Of a stretch of DNA of 64,000 nucleotides, positions 56,264 to 64,000 are shown one piece after another. Location of the stretch: assembly GCA_024235835.1 (NCBI GenBank), contig JACKLQ010000004.1:116853-180852 (forward strand), written 5' to 3'. The notes below the pieces were generated by a model. The model ran no database searches. It was given only the letters and a program-made list of their open reading frames with translations, and was not told the DNA's origin. Position 1 is the stretch's first letter. The number at the start of each line of letters is the position of its first letter. Made by a program: the position numbers and the translations under genes. Source of the stretch: Thiobacillus sp. (GTDB lineage Bacteria; Pseudomonadota; Gammaproteobacteria; Burkholderiales; Thiobacillaceae).

Positions 56264-57223
56264 ATGCGCGGTCTGTTGTTCTCTGAATCCTATCGACCAA
56301 TATTCTCAGGGCATGAAACTTTCGCCTTGCGTCAGCTCTGGCTTAAGAAGGCAGTTGACCTCGCGGTGGGTGCCACGCTGCAGACTACCGACTACGACAG
56401 AAAGTCGAAGTCTCGCGTCAAGAACGTCTTCAGCGAGGAGTTTTCGATCGTCGCACTTGGCGTCGGAAAGAACATGGTTGCATCCATGCGGCATTGGGCG
56501 GCGGCCTGCGATGTCTTGAATGAGGTAGACGGCATTCCGGCCCCCACGAACTTCGGATCCTCAATCTTCGGTTCCGAAGGTATCGATCCCTACAGCGAGC
56601 ACCCGACCACCTTGTGGCTGGTTCACTGGAAATTGGCCGGCGGATGGGCTTTGCGCCCAAACCGGACGCATCGCAGCACGACATGGTTCTGGGTATTCAA
56701 CTACATTCACGAACAGAGTTTCTCCTCGCAAGATTTACTCAGATCGCTCGGCGAGTACGCAGAGGAACGTAGTGGCCGCCTATCGCCTGCGACGCTGAAG
56801 CGCGATGTGGAAGTCTGCTTGCGAAGCTATATCGACCGATCCGAGACAGGCACCGTCGATGACTTTGCGGACTCGATGCTTGGCGAACTCGGGCTTCTGA
56901 CCGTTCAGGCGCGAGACGAGTACGCGCTGCGTCGCGGCCCCAAGGCCACTTTGTCTACCGGGGCCTTCCTCTATGCCCTCATTGAGTTCTGGCAGGCGTT
57001 TGCTCCAACGACAAGCACTCTCTCCTTCGAGACTATCGCCTATGAGATCGGTTCGCCGGGGCGCGTCTTTAAGCTCGATGAAGACTCGGTCGCAGCGCAT
57101 CTGATCAATCTCGAGGCCTTCACACGGTCAAAGTATCAGTGGTCAGACTCCGCCGGACTGAGACAGGTCATCTGCAAGAAGCCGATTGATTTGCAGGAGG
57201 CTCTGGAGTTGGCCTATGCCTAA
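56264..57223 (+). CDS. sspB: SspB-like DUF4007 protein
   Basis: 319-residue DUF4007 protein. The N-terminal signature FSGHETFALRQLWLKKAVDL (about residues 14-33) is characteristic. In known single-stranded phosphorothioation systems SspB is the DUF4007 DNA nickase acting with SspC and SspD. ATG 56264 is preceded by GGGAG; an earlier in-frame GTG at 56234 is less likely. It overlaps the next gene by eight bases. The assignment rests on the DUF4007 hallmark plus the two following genes. Confidence 0.75.
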   Translation: MRGLLFSESYRPIFSGHETFALRQLWLKKAVDLAVGATLQTTDYDRKSKSRVKNVFSEEFSIVALGVGKNMVASMRHWAAACDVLNEVDGIPAPTNFGSSIFGSEGIDPYSEHPTTLWLVHWKLAGGWALRPNRTHRSTTWFWVFNYIHEQSFSSQDLLRSLGEYAEERSGRLSPATLKRDVEVCLRSYIDRSETGTVDDFADSMLGELGLLTVQARDEYALRRGPKATLSTGAFLYALIEFWQAFAPTTSTLSFETIAYEIGSPGRVFKLDEDSVAAHLINLEAFTRSKYQWSDSAGLRQVICKKPIDLQEALELAYA

Positions 57224-60200
57224 GCAGAAGTCCGCGACTCTCAGGGCCACCAGAGACAGAACGTCCACCGTTGCTCGTGCCTCAAAGGCAACACCGGTTG
57301 ACAAGGCCGACTTGCCTGTGCCAATGCTCAGTGACGTCGTCAGGCTGACCCGACAGTTTCAACGTGCGGTGCGGTTAGATACCGACTTCGGCACGGCAGA
57401 AGCTCTGCTGGGGTACATCTGCCAGGGAACGGCTCGCAATGTCCTCGGCGCGACGGCTCGCCACATCGTCCATTCGACACAGCGCGCGTTCACCTGGACT
57501 GGCCCTTTTGGCGGGGGCAAGAGTTCACTTGCGGTTGCTCTGTGTAGCCTCGTTGCACCCAACAAAACGGTACGGCAGGCTGCGTTCGAGGTGCTCTCTC
57601 TGACGCCGAATGACGGGTCGGACGTTTCCATTGCGTTCTCCGCGACCAAGGACGGCTGGCTAATCCTGCCGGTTGTCGGCTTCCGCGGCGGCGTGGTCGA
57701 TGCCATCTCCGAGTGTCTCGACGACCGTGCCAGCACATCGATCGTTAGGAGAACCAAGTCCGGGTCCCGGCAGCGGACTGCGCTCCTGCTCAAGACGCTT
57801 GCGGAGCTCGCGGAGGGGCAATCAGGCAACGGCATCCTGCTGGTCATCGACGAGCTCGGCAAGTTCCTGGAGGCTGCGGCCATCGAAGGTGACGACATTT
57901 ACTTCTATCAGGAGCTCGCCGACCTGGCCGGGCGATGCATCGGGAAGCTGGTTGTTGTCGGCATCCTCCATCAGTCCTTCGAGCAGTACGCGCATCGCCT
58001 CGGCACGGAACTGCGCGACGAGTGGCGGAAAGTACAGGGCCGCTACATCGACATACCATTGGTCGCCGCCTCCGACGAGGTCGTGGAACTGACCGGTCGG
58101 GCTATCGAGTCCGCGCATCCTCATGCTGATTCACTGACAATCTCTAAACAGGTCGCGCAGTCAATCCGGCACCGTAGGCCCGGCCTCAACGCAAGCTTTG
58201 CCGAGCGACTGGATCGGTGCTGGCCTCTTCATCCGGTCACAGCGGCGCTTCTGGGTCCCGTTTCCAAACGCCGTTTCGGCCAGAACGAGCGAAGTACTTT
58301 CGGGTTCCTGTCGTCGGCTGAGGCCCTAAGTTTCAGAGAGTTCCTGCAGGCGACACCCGCCTCCTCAACACGCCTGTATACGCCGGCGGCGTACTGGGAC
58401 TACCTGCAGACGAACTTAGAGCCGAGCATCCTCGCCTCTCCAGATAGCCACCGCTGGTCTCAGAGCGTAGAAGCCGTCGAGCGCACGGAGCAGCGTGAAA
58501 AGGACCACGACCTTCACGTGCAGTTGGTGAAGACCATCGCGCTCATCGATCTGTTCCGCAATGGTTCCGGCTTGGTGGCTGATGAGGCGGTGCTGGGTGC
58601 ATGCGTGACGGACGCCAACGGCGCACTGCTCCCGGCCGCGCAGGTCAGTGCACTGCTGCAGGATCTGCGTCGTTGGGCGGTCGTGACCTTCAAGCGACAC
58701 CTGGGTTCGTGGGCCATCTCGGAAGGCAGCGATTTCGATATTGATGCGGCCTTGACGCAGGCGCTAAGCTCCATCGACGAACCGGATCTAGCTCAGCTAG
58801 GCAAGCTGGTGCGCCTGCAACCAGTACTTGCGAAGCGTCACTACTGCGAGACAGGAACTCTGCGGTGGATGTTGCCCTTCATGATCCACGCCAATCGTTT
58901 CCTGGACGGCGTGGCACAGGCGCATGCCGTGTGCGGAGAGCCTGGCCGCAGCCGGGGACAAAGCAGTGCCTTTGGCGCATTCCTGGTGGTTCTGCCCGCC
59001 CGGGGTCAAACGCTGCGCCAAGCAGCGAATGCGGTCCGCAAGAGCATGTGGCGACCGGAGAAGGCTCGTCCCATCCTTGTCGGCGTTCCGCGGAACGGCG
59101 AGACCATTCGAGAACTCGGCCGCGAACTCATGGCGTACGACCATATCCGTCGCTCGCGATCGGAGCTCGAGAACGACGCAGTAGCGAGGCGCGAACTCGA
59201 CGCGCGCACGGCAGACGTCAAGTTGCGGCTGGAAGAAGAGCTGCGTGATGCTCTACTGAACATCCAATGGATCGACCTATCTCCGTACAGTGAGGATTCA
59301 AAAAAGAGCACAGAGGCGAACTTGGGTACCCTGTCTCAGCTGGCGTCCAAATTTGCGGACGAGGTGTTCGATAGCACGCCGCATGTGTTCAGCGAGCTAA
59401 TCAATCGCGACGCCCCTTCCTCGAACAGCATCAAGGCGCGCAAGGATCTTCTTTACGCCATGCTGCGTCATGGCGACAAGGACAGGCTCGGGCTGAAGGG
59501 TTACCCTGCGGAGGCGGGCCTCTACTACAACCTGCTACGTGCTAGCGGACTGCATCGTGAGGTCGCCGATTCCAGTTTGTCCGATGGATCGAAGCGATGG
59601 ACCTTTGCGGCACCTGCTTCCAACCCGAAGGATGCGACACGCGCATCTACTTTCCTGCCCTTGTGGAATGCGGCGACAGACCTCGTTCTGAATGGCTCCA
59701 GGTTTGTGCCGGTGTCTGAACTGTATCAGCTGTGGCAGGCTCCGCCGTATGGTGTGCGGGCAGGCATTCTGCCGGTACTGTGGCTCGCCTTCGCATTAGC
59801 AAATCAGCAGCATCTCGCGCTATATAAGGATGGCATTTTTGTTCCCCAACTGCGAGAGGTTGATGTCGACGAGGCGATCCAGGATCCCAGTCGGTTCTCG
59901 CTACGCCACGTCCAGATGGATAAGAACAAGGGGGCTATTCTCAAGGGGGTTGCCGACCACCTGCGGCTACTCGGACACGGCGATACGTCGGAGACTTTGG
60001 AAGCGGCGCGTGGCCTGGTCTCTCTCGTCTTCGATTTGCCGCTTTGGACTCGCCGAACCCAGCTCCTGCAACCGCAGACTCTTGCCGTCAGAGATACGCT
60101 GGCGCATGCAAGCGATCCATACAAGGTGCTATTTGTGGATCTGCCAATTCTCTTCAAAGGAATGTCTCTGCCCGAGTATTTGGAAGGGCTCGGGGTGGCG

Positions 60201-60770
60201 CTTCAGGAGATGCAGTCTGCGTATGGGGCTACTTTACAAAGGGTAATGGAGCGTACCCTAGAGGCGCTTGATGCCTCTGATGCCACAGAAGCTGACTATG
60301 AGGCTCTCAGAGTGCGGGCAAGGAACGTCAAAGGCATCTCCGGTGACCTACGTCTCGAAGCCTTTGCCACACGGCTTTCGACCCTGAGCACTGACCTCGA
60401 GTCGATCGAGGGCCTTCTAAGCCTTGCAGTGAATAAACCACCGCGCGAGTGGACCGATCTGGAAATTGACGCCGCGATCATTCAGCTCGCGCAGCTAGCA
60501 CTGCAGTTCAGGCGCGTCGAGGTTGTGAGTGGGGTTCAATCGCGTCTGCCCACGCGAAGCGCGTTTGCTGTTGTGTTCGGGACCGGCCACGAGGGAAAGA
60601 CAGTCTCGGAGACCTTTGACGTATCCCCTGCGGAGGACGACCGGATTCAGCAACTGGTCGACGTGATGCTACGACAATTCAAGGATATCAAACGGGAGGT
60701 GCTCCTCGCGGCGTTGGCTCAAACGGGCGCGAAGCTCGTGGAACATGCAAACTGGAAATCAAGAAACTAG
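57216..60770 (+). CDS. sspC: SspC-like large P-loop ATPase
   Basis: 1184-residue protein with one P-loop ATPase domain near the N-terminus: Walker A GPFGGGKSS (about 96-104) and Walker B LLVIDELGKF (about 208-217). The remaining ~950 residues are mostly helical without motifs I recognise. Size and position between DUF4007 and a PAPS-reductase-like protein fit SspC, an ATPase needed for DNA sulfur modification. BREX BrxC/PglY ATPases are the main alternative but come with pglZ and other genes not seen here. Confidence 0.7.
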   Translation: MPKQKSATLRATRDRTSTVARASKATPVDKADLPVPMLSDVVRLTRQFQRAVRLDTDFGTAEALLGYICQGTARNVLGATARHIVHSTQRAFTWTGPFGGGKSSLAVALCSLVAPNKTVRQAAFEVLSLTPNDGSDVSIAFSATKDGWLILPVVGFRGGVVDAISECLDDRASTSIVRRTKSGSRQRTALLLKTLAELAEGQSGNGILLVIDELGKFLEAAAIEGDDIYFYQELADLAGRCIGKLVVVGILHQSFEQYAHRLGTELRDEWRKVQGRYIDIPLVAASDEVVELTGRAIESAHPHADSLTISKQVAQSIRHRRPGLNASFAERLDRCWPLHPVTAALLGPVSKRRFGQNERSTFGFLSSAEALSFREFLQATPASSTRLYTPAAYWDYLQTNLEPSILASPDSHRWSQSVEAVERTEQREKDHDLHVQLVKTIALIDLFRNGSGLVADEAVLGACVTDANGALLPAAQVSALLQDLRRWAVVTFKRHLGSWAISEGSDFDIDAALTQALSSIDEPDLAQLGKLVRLQPVLAKRHYCETGTLRWMLPFMIHANRFLDGVAQAHAVCGEPGRSRGQSSAFGAFLVVLPARGQTLRQAANAVRKSMWRPEKARPILVGVPRNGETIRELGRELMAYDHIRRSRSELENDAVARRELDARTADVKLRLEEELRDALLNIQWIDLSPYSEDSKKSTEANLGTLSQLASKFADEVFDSTPHVFSELINRDAPSSNSIKARKDLLYAMLRHGDKDRLGLKGYPAEAGLYYNLLRASGLHREVADSSLSDGSKRWTFAAPASNPKDATRASTFLPLWNAATDLVLNGSRFVPVSELYQLWQAPPYGVRAGILPVLWLAFALANQQHLALYKDGIFVPQLREVDVDEAIQDPSRFSLRHVQMDKNKGAILKGVADHLRLLGHGDTSETLEAARGLVSLVFDLPLWTRRTQLLQPQTLAVRDTLAHASDPYKVLFVDLPILFKGMSLPEYLEGLGVALQEMQSAYGATLQRVMERTLEALDASDATEADYEALRVRARNVKGISGDLRLEAFATRLSTLSTDLESIEGLLSLAVNKPPREWTDLEIDAAIIQLAQLALQFRRVEVVSGVQSRLPTRSAFAVVFGTGHEGKTVSETFDVSPAEDDRIQQLVDVMLRQFKDIKREVLLAALAQTGAKLVEHANWKSRN

Positions 60771-60773
60771 ATA

Positions 60774-61676
60774 ATGGATGCCATGTTGCCAGTGGACTCC
60801 GAGCGCGCATCGACCAGCCAGTCCTCTGGCACATTGCATCGGCACGTGCTTGGACTGTCTGGTGGTAAGGACAGTGCTGCGCTTGCCGTGTACATGCGCC
60901 TGCATCATCCAGAACTCGACCTCGAGTACTTCTTCACTGACACGGGCAAGGAGCTCCCAGAGGTCTACGAGTTTCTGGGCCGCCTGGAGGGGTTCCTGGG
61001 CAAGACAATTAAGCGGCTGAACCCTGATCGCACATTCGATTTCTGGCTTCGCGAGTACGGTCACTACCTGCCGTCGGCGAAGACGCGGTGGTGCACCAGA
61101 CAGTTGAAGCTACTGCCCTTCAAGCAGTGGGTGCGCCCGGCGTTGGCAGCAGGCCACAAGATCACGAGCTATGTCGCCATCAGAGCGGACGAGGACCACC
61201 GGCAGGGGTTCGCGCCGACACAGGATGGCCTGAAGATCGTCTACCCGTTCCGCGAGGCGCGAATCGACAAGCAGGGCGTCCTGGAATTGCTCTCCTCCTC
61301 TGGGCTTGGATTACCGAAGTACTACGAGTGGCGATCACGCAGTGGGTGCACCTTTTGTTTCTTTCAGCAGAAGATCGAGTGGGTCAATCTTCGCCGCACA
61401 CACCCCGAGGCCTTCGAGGAAGCCAAGCGCTACGAGAAGAGCGCGCTGGAGCATGGATCTCCTTTCACGTGGTCGTACGGCGAGTCACTATCGGATCTCG
61501 AGCGTCCGGAACGCATTGCACAGATTGAGGGAGACTTTGCCGCGCGTCGACTTCGAGAACAGAGTCGGAAGCCCGTGAATCCGTTGCGCCCGATCCGATT
61601 TGCGGAACCAACTGACATAGATGACCTGTTCAATGAGGACGAGGGAGGCGGAGCGTGCCTTGTTTGCCATAAGTAG
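60774..61676 (+). CDS. sspD: SspD-like PAPS-reductase / ATP-pyrophosphatase
   Basis: 300-residue ATP-PPase of the PAPS reductase/DndC family. PP-loop motif LSGGKDSAAL (28-37) would activate a substrate by adenylation. Five cysteines (C107 in RWCTRQ, C192/C195 in SGCTFCFF, C295/C298 in CLVCHK) could bind an iron-sulfur cluster as in DndC. With SspB and SspC it would insert sulfur into the DNA backbone. It starts three bases after the sspC stop. A cysteine desulfurase (sspA/dndA) is not visible; a host IscS could serve. Confidence 0.78.
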   Translation: MDAMLPVDSERASTSQSSGTLHRHVLGLSGGKDSAALAVYMRLHHPELDLEYFFTDTGKELPEVYEFLGRLEGFLGKTIKRLNPDRTFDFWLREYGHYLPSAKTRWCTRQLKLLPFKQWVRPALAAGHKITSYVAIRADEDHRQGFAPTQDGLKIVYPFREARIDKQGVLELLSSSGLGLPKYYEWRSRSGCTFCFFQQKIEWVNLRRTHPEAFEEAKRYEKSALEHGSPFTWSYGESLSDLERPERIAQIEGDFAARRLREQSRKPVNPLRPIRFAEPTDIDDLFNEDEGGGACLVCHK

Positions 61677-61711
61677 GCACAGGTCGAAGCCAGCCTAGAA
61701 GGAGAAGAAGA

Positions 61712-64000
61712 GTGGCAGGAGGATTTCGAATCGCAGCGCGCGCGCTGCGCCAGATGGGCGCGGAACTCATTACGTCTGATGACGTGGCCTTGAATGAACT
61801 GATCAAGAACGCATTCGACGCTAGGTCGCCGCGGGTCAAAGTCGAGATTCAGTCGTTCGCGGATCTGGACGCACTAGCGCTGCTGGAAGAGCAGATTCGA
61901 GACAAGAAGGTGACGCGGCAGGAGGCAATCGAAAGGGTCGAAAGGGCTATTGCTCCAGATCTGCCGGCCGCAAAGCGATCAGAATTGATAGAGCGGTTTC
62001 ACACTTTTCTTGAACATCGCGCTGAATTAGCGGACAACCTCCGCAAGTTTCGAGCAGAGCAATCTCTGAAGGTGTCAGACGAAGGCATTGGAATGAGTTC
62101 TGGTGACCTGTTCGACCGCTTTCTCGTCATTGGCACTCCGGGGAAACTGCTCGCGAAACGCGCTGCAGGTCCAAACGAATTACCAATCCTAGGAGAGAAG
62201 GGGATTGGTCGCCTCTCGATGATGCGGCTGGGAAATGTTGCCACCGTCCGGTCGACGCAGAAAGGTAATGACCGCTGGAACACCATTCACTTCCAGTGGG
62301 ACCTCTTTGATGATCCAAGACTTTTCCTCGACAACATCGAAATCAAAGTAGAGGATGCCGGCGCCGCCGAAGTCTCCCGGCAAGGAACTGAAATCGAAAT
62401 CAAAGAGCTTTCCGGAAACTGGACACAAGAAAAGGTACAACTGTTCATACAGCGGTATATGCGGAGGTTGCAGAACCCGTTCTCCAGGAGTGCCCTTCCA
62501 TATCCCGTTGACATCGTTCTCAACGGGAAACGTCAGGCGATCGCTGCGTTGCCAGCTTGGCTGGAGGGTACTGCGCAGTTCAAAGCAGAGATTATTTTTG
62601 ATCCGAATGGAATTGACAGCACCAAGCAAATCCTGAGGAGAAGTCTTCAGTGGCGAAACTCAACGTCGCCAGAGACCAGATCTTGGGACATGAACGATTT
62701 GACACAGCAGTTGGGATTGCCGGCAGAGACCTTCGTTCGACTTGGTCGATTCACTGCCACCTGCTTGTGGTTCAACCGGCAAATGTTGTCCGGAACTGTT
62801 GAGAAGTCGCTAACCGAGATCAGAGCAGAGTTGGACCAGTGGTGCGGTGGCTTTGCGCTCTACAGGGACAATTTCCGCGTGGGTAAGACGGGGGGAATGG
62901 AGGATGATTGGCTTGAGTGGGACAGTGGTGCGCTTCGGGCAAAAGGCTTCACTCTGAATCGATTTCAGACGATTGGTGGCGTGAACATATCCTCCACAGC
63001 CAACCCCCATCTGGTTGACTCAGCAAACCGGGAACGGCTTGTTGCGTGTCCTGAACAGAACCTTCTGAAGAGTCTCTTGGGGGAGATCATCGTTGCAGAC
63101 CTTCGCAGTCACATTAATGACGTTCGCGAAGCGGAGGCGAAGATCGCGCTCGCCGAGGAGTCCACAACCGAGTCACTGAAGAAATCCGAAGAGACGCTAA
63201 AGAAAACAATTCGGGCGGTCGAGCAGATCGGCAAGCAGCTACCCAGGGAAGAGCGCCAAAAGATCGTCGAAATTCGCGAGGCGCTTCAGGGACAGGTCGA
63301 GTACGTAAAGACGATCAAGAACTCACTCAACATGGCCAGGGAGACAAAGGTCGAGCTACTTGAACTGGCCGGGATCGGTCTTGTAGTAGAGATCGTCATC
63401 CACGAGCTCGCTCGCTTGACTCAGCATACTGGAGAACTTCTTGCCGACCTTCAGAAAAAAGAGGGTAGGGGCGACGTCGTGAAGATCGTTGATAGTCTTC
63501 GATCCCAGATCGTCGCTACAAACAAGAGGATTCGTACCGTTGATGCGATGAGCCCATCCGGAAGGCATCGGAAGGAGTTCTATGACGCGGTTGCGCAGAC
63601 GAAGACTGTCGCTGCGGGCTTTGGAAATCGCTTCAAGCGCCATGCCATCGGCATTGAGATTATGCTGGATGGTGGGCAGGCTGACCAGGCGCTCAATGTG
63701 CACATGGTCAGAGGATTGATCGCGCAGACGCTCGAGAACCTGCTGACCAACTCGGTCCACTGGCTGCAGCAGGGCATAAAGGACGGTGAGAGCGAGCGGC
63801 GCATTCTGATTGAGATTGACTCCAAGGCATTGACGATCAGTGTTACGGACAATGGCCCGGGCGTTGACCCAAAATATGCGAAGGAAATTTTTAAGCCGTA
63901 CTACACCACGAGAAGAAAAGGTAAGGGTCTAGGTCTGTATATCGCTTCTGAACTTGTCGATTATCACGGGGGGCGCTTGTACATGGATCCCCACGCGGAT
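61712..64000 (+). CDS. Double GHKL ATPase protein (partial, runs off right edge)
   Basis: At least 763 residues with two GHKL-type ATP sites. The first, Hsp90/MutL-like: N-box ELIKNAFDA (N33), SDEGIGM (D123), GEKGIGRLS. The second, histidine-kinase-like: VIHELARLTQH (H564, H-box-like), QTLENLLTNSVHW, DNGPGVD (about 713), KGKGLGLYIASEL. A coiled-coil-rich region (about 470-540) lies between. Start is GTG at 61712 with GGAG seven bases upstream. It follows the sspD-like gene by 35 bp, so it probably belongs to the defence operon as sensor or regulator. The C-terminus and any partner lie outside the window. Confidence 0.75.
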   Translation, partial: MAGGFRIAARALRQMGAELITSDDVALNELIKNAFDARSPRVKVEIQSFADLDALALLEEQIRDKKVTRQEAIERVERAIAPDLPAAKRSELIERFHTFLEHRAELADNLRKFRAEQSLKVSDEGIGMSSGDLFDRFLVIGTPGKLLAKRAAGPNELPILGEKGIGRLSMMRLGNVATVRSTQKGNDRWNTIHFQWDLFDDPRLFLDNIEIKVEDAGAAEVSRQGTEIEIKELSGNWTQEKVQLFIQRYMRRLQNPFSRSALPYPVDIVLNGKRQAIAALPAWLEGTAQFKAEIIFDPNGIDSTKQILRRSLQWRNSTSPETRSWDMNDLTQQLGLPAETFVRLGRFTATCLWFNRQMLSGTVEKSLTEIRAELDQWCGGFALYRDNFRVGKTGGMEDDWLEWDSGALRAKGFTLNRFQTIGGVNISSTANPHLVDSANRERLVACPEQNLLKSLLGEIIVADLRSHINDVREAEAKIALAEESTTESLKKSEETLKKTIRAVEQIGKQLPREERQKIVEIREALQGQVEYVKTIKNSLNMARETKVELLELAGIGLVVEIVIHELARLTQHTGELLADLQKKEGRGDVVKIVDSLRSQIVATNKRIRTVDAMSPSGRHRKEFYDAVAQTKTVAAGFGNRFKRHAIGIEIMLDGGQADQALNVHMVRGLIAQTLENLLTNSVHWLQQGIKDGESERRILIEIDSKALTISVTDNGPGVDPKYAKEIFKPYYTTRRKGKGLGLYIASELVDYHGGRLYMDPHAD

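Larger units (their letters stand above)
54500..64000. mobile_element. Integrative element 2 (defence island), right end outside window
   Basis: Begins at the tandem repeats and P4-type integrase beside degenerate tRNA remnants and carries the DUF4007/ATPase/PAPS-reductase-like/GHKL operon. The right attachment site is not in view, so limits are inferred. Confidence 0.6.

Noticed and set aside
56264..61676. BREX type 4 or Dnd system
   Set aside because: A PAPS-reductase-like protein and a large ATPase occur in BREX type 4 too, but no pglZ or brxL is seen, and DUF4007 points to SspB. Dnd would need DndB/D/E, which are absent. The right side beyond 64000 could still change this.

Overview
The window reads as the chromosome of a high-GC betaproteobacterium that oxidises sulfur and denitrifies, of the Thiobacillus / Sulfuricella / Sulfuritalea kind. 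The basis is a complete oxidative (reverse) dsr locus in the order dsrABEFHCMKLJOPNR plus cysG, next to a cytochrome cd1 nitrite reductase operon (nirSCF-DL-GHJN) and a cytochrome c-dependent nitric oxide reductase (norCB). The species call is an inference from gene content.

Layout. (1) 1-2.5 kb: zinc homeostasis on the minus strand, a Zur-like Fur-family repressor, a ZIP transporter, a DUF2796 (ZrgA-like) periplasmic protein and the start of an ABC ATPase, with operator-like palindromes of the form GCAAC-N3-GTTGC. (2) 2.6-4.9 kb: nitrosative-stress accessory genes on the plus strand (hemerythrin, a 36-residue membrane peptide, DUF2249, a polytopic NnrS-like protein) with an FNR/Dnr-type box. 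(3) 5.1-16.4 kb: nir operon (minus) and nor operon (plus), divergent around two FNR/Dnr-type boxes. The nir operon carries three different short repeat elements, two of them inside reading frames (nirJ, nirN). (4) 16.5-23 kb: phoU, a secreted HExxH protein, a divergent deacetylase / lysine acetyltransferase pair bracketed by two copies of a REP-like element, and a PLP-dependent sulfur amino acid enzyme. (5) 23-37.5 kb: cysG and the dsr locus. (6) 37.7-41.5 kb: a plus-strand cluster reading away from dsrA: a small conserved protein, a Cas6/Cmx6-like RAMP protein with no CRISPR array, a DsrC paralogue without cysteines, a rhodanese, an unknown protein and a TauD-like dioxygenase. (7) 41.5-47.6 kb: NarX/NarL-type two-component system, amiC, tsaE, queG, murI and a small cytochrome c. 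(8) 47.6-54.1 kb: a P4-type integrative element next to tRNA-Ser(TGA). (9) 54.1-64 kb: degenerate tRNA remnants, a second P4-type integrase, and a defence-like operon: DUF4007 protein, large P-loop ATPase and PAPS-reductase-like protein (SspBCD-type single-stranded DNA phosphorothioation), then a protein with two GHKL ATPase domains that runs off the window.

How it fits together. Reduced sulfur carried as persulfide passes through DsrEFH to DsrC, is oxidised by siroheme-containing rDsrAB with DsrL, and electrons enter the membrane through DsrMKJOP. Nitrite and NO are reduced by NirS and NorBC. The nir operon has no nirE, so the CysG encoded at the end of the dsr locus may feed both siroheme and heme d1. 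The most novel items are the orphan Cas6-like gene beside the cysteine-free DsrC, and the Ssp-like island with its double-GHKL partner.
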